This document shows, one piece after another, positions 13,981-14,945 of a stretch of 14,945 bases of DNA. Source of the stretch: Candidatus Altimarinota bacterium (GTDB lineage Bacteria > Patescibacteriota > Gracilibacteria > BD1-5 > UBA2023); the NCBI GenBank assembly GCA_003488655.1, contig DNKW01000053.1, positions 1 through 14,945 on the forward strand, given 5' to 3'. Position numbers and translations under genes: made by a program. Each line of letters opens with the position of its first letter. Within the stretch, counting starts at the first letter, position 1. The notes under the pieces are model-generated. The model was not told the origin of the DNA, did no database searches, and worked only from the letters and a program-made list of their open reading frames with translations.

Positions 13981-14286
13981 ATGCGAGAATTATTATTTGT
14001 ATATGGAACACTGAGAAATCCTAAAATACAACGAAAAGTAATGGGAAAGAATCCTATTATAGAACGGGATATATTGGAAAACTATACGATAGTGCAACAT
14101 GCATTTTCCGATGGAGTATACCCTATTGCAGTAGAAGCAGTGGACAAAAACATCGAGGGATTTATTCTTTTCATTTCCTTATCTGACTTTGTAACACTAG
14201 ATTAATATGAAGGAATCGGCTACAAAAGAGTGAAAATCTTACTAAAAAGTAGGAGGGAATCATGGATTTATATGAAAAATGAATAA
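13981..14286 (+). pseudogene. Gamma-glutamylcyclotransferase-like gene interrupted by one TAA
   Basis: The first 74 codons encode a gamma-glutamylcyclotransferase (GGCT/AIG2-like) N-terminus: MRELLFVYGTLRNPKIQ with the YGTLR substrate-binding loop, and a later DGVYPIAVEA. At 14203-14205 an in-frame TAA falls inside the usual LDxYEG motif; without it the frame continues YEGIGYKRVKILLKSRRE, then SWIYMKNE, to TAA 14284-14286. The whole would be about 101 aa, right for a small GGCT-like protein. TAA is a true stop in this code, so the gene looks recently inactivated by one substitution (a sense codon such as GAA or AAA to TAA), unless it is an assembly or read error. A start at TTG 13975 is possible, but ATG 13981 better fits the family. 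DedA follows after 25 nt. Confidence 0.75.
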
Positions 14287-14311
14287 ACTTTTTTACTTGT
14301 AACTTTTCGAT

Positions 14312-14908
14312 ATGTTCCATCAAATTTTCGAAGCCATTCTCGCTTTCTTCGGCGGACTCTCTTATACATCGGTATTTTTCCTTATGGCGCTCGAATCGAG
14401 CATCTTTCCGGTTCCATCTGAGGCGGTGATGATTCCAGCAGGGTATTTAGCAAGAACAAACGGACTGAGTTTCTTGCTCCTGCTCGCAGCGGGGACACTG
14501 GGGAGCATGTTCGGAGCAACCGTGAACTATTATATCCTTGGACAATGGATCGGGAAACCGTTTCTCGAAAAATACGGAAAATATTTTCTCATCAATCACA
14601 AAAAATACCTTCAGGCGGAGACTCTTTTCCTGAAAAACGACCGTCTCTATACTTTTGTCGGACGATTCATCCCGGTCGTTCGGCATCTCATCTCGATCCC
14701 TGCGGGAATCTTTCGGATGAACTTTCCTGTATTTCTCCTTCTGACCGGACTTGGAGCGGGCATTTGGTGCTTGATACTTATGCTTTCCGGGTACTATTTC
14801 GGACAAGAAGTGGTGGACATCTTCTCGAAATATACCAAAGAAATGAGCATTGTAGTGATACTAGGGCTAGTTGTTTGGATGGTATGGTTTCTCAGAAAGA
14901 AGAAATAG
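14312..14908 (+). CDS. DedA-family (VTT-domain) membrane protein
   Basis: A 198-aa membrane protein, ATG 14312 to TAG 14906-14908. DedA hallmarks are visible: FLMALESSIFPVPSEAVMIP near residues 23-42 with the acidic residue and P-S-E motif, AGYLA, and the later GRFIPVVRHLISIPAG near 116-131 with the conserved Arg residues, followed by two transmembrane helices and a basic C-terminus (FLRKKK). DedA proteins are implicated in lipid-carrier recycling (undecaprenyl phosphate translocation in some members), membrane potential and antimicrobial tolerance. That would fit with the PAP2 phosphatase two genes upstream, but members differ in function. No in-frame UGA in about 18 glycines. The window ends 37 bp later in what may be the start of a terminator. 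Confidence 0.93.
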   Translation: MFHQIFEAILAFFGGLSYTSVFFLMALESSIFPVPSEAVMIPAGYLARTNGLSFLLLLAAGTLGSMFGATVNYYILGQWIGKPFLEKYGKYFLINHKKYLQAETLFLKNDRLYTFVGRFIPVVRHLISIPAGIFRMNFPVFLLLTGLGAGIWCLILMLSGYYFGQEVVDIFSKYTKEMSIVVILGLVVWMVWFLRKKK

Positions 14909-14945
14909 TCTGAAAAGAAGAAATAATTAAAAATCCCCCAGAGAG

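Overview
The window comes from a bacterium that reads UGA as glycine (NCBI code 25), so it most likely belongs to Gracilibacteria (BD1-5/GN02) or Absconditabacteria (SR1) within the Patescibacteria/CPR. The best evidence is dnaE: in-frame TGA codons fall where DNA polymerase III alpha normally has glycine (the SGH motif, the KGxGxG motif, and the glycine before the helix leading to [10 protein letters not shown]). TGG is still used for tryptophan, so this is not the Mycoplasma code. Every supported gene stops at TAA or TAG. Read with the standard code, dnaE and the left-hand genes break into many short false ORFs.

Layout. (1) 1-62: a minus-strand terminator. (2) 64-6184: a putative 6.1-kb cargo island next to tRNA-Phe. 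Its two ends are marked by an exact 21-bp direct repeat (64-84 and 6185-6205), which is the 3' end of the tRNA-Phe gene. It holds one plus-strand operon: a 98-aa protein, a 1,493-aa protein with WG-type repeats and about 43 UGA codons, and a 273-aa protein, followed by a strong terminator. No integrase is visible. (3) 6185-10301, minus strand: intact tRNA-Phe(GAA), then dnaE (1,327 aa). (4) 10367-12677, plus strand: a small P-loop kinase and a translation cluster rpsT-infC-rpmI-rplT with palindromic repeats between genes. (5) 12703-14908: a 46-aa membrane protein (minus), yidD, a PAP2 phosphatase, a gamma-glutamylcyclotransferase-like gene broken by one TAA, and a DedA-family membrane protein.

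How the genes work together. The right half is ordinary housekeeping: replication, translation initiation and ribosome assembly, and envelope or lipid functions (YidD, PAP2, DedA). The left half looks like lineage-specific accessory DNA. Its three genes are closely spaced, have no recognised enzymatic function and use UGA for roughly 29% of glycines in the large gene, against about 7% in dnaE and none in the four translation genes. This operon is the best candidate here for an undescribed system; its function cannot be read from the sequence.

Expression signals are consistent across the window. Several promoters have TTG-type -35 boxes and TA-rich -10 boxes separated by 16 bp, with only about 20-31 nt from the -10 box to the start codon, and no convincing Shine-Dalgarno sequence precedes the starts examined.
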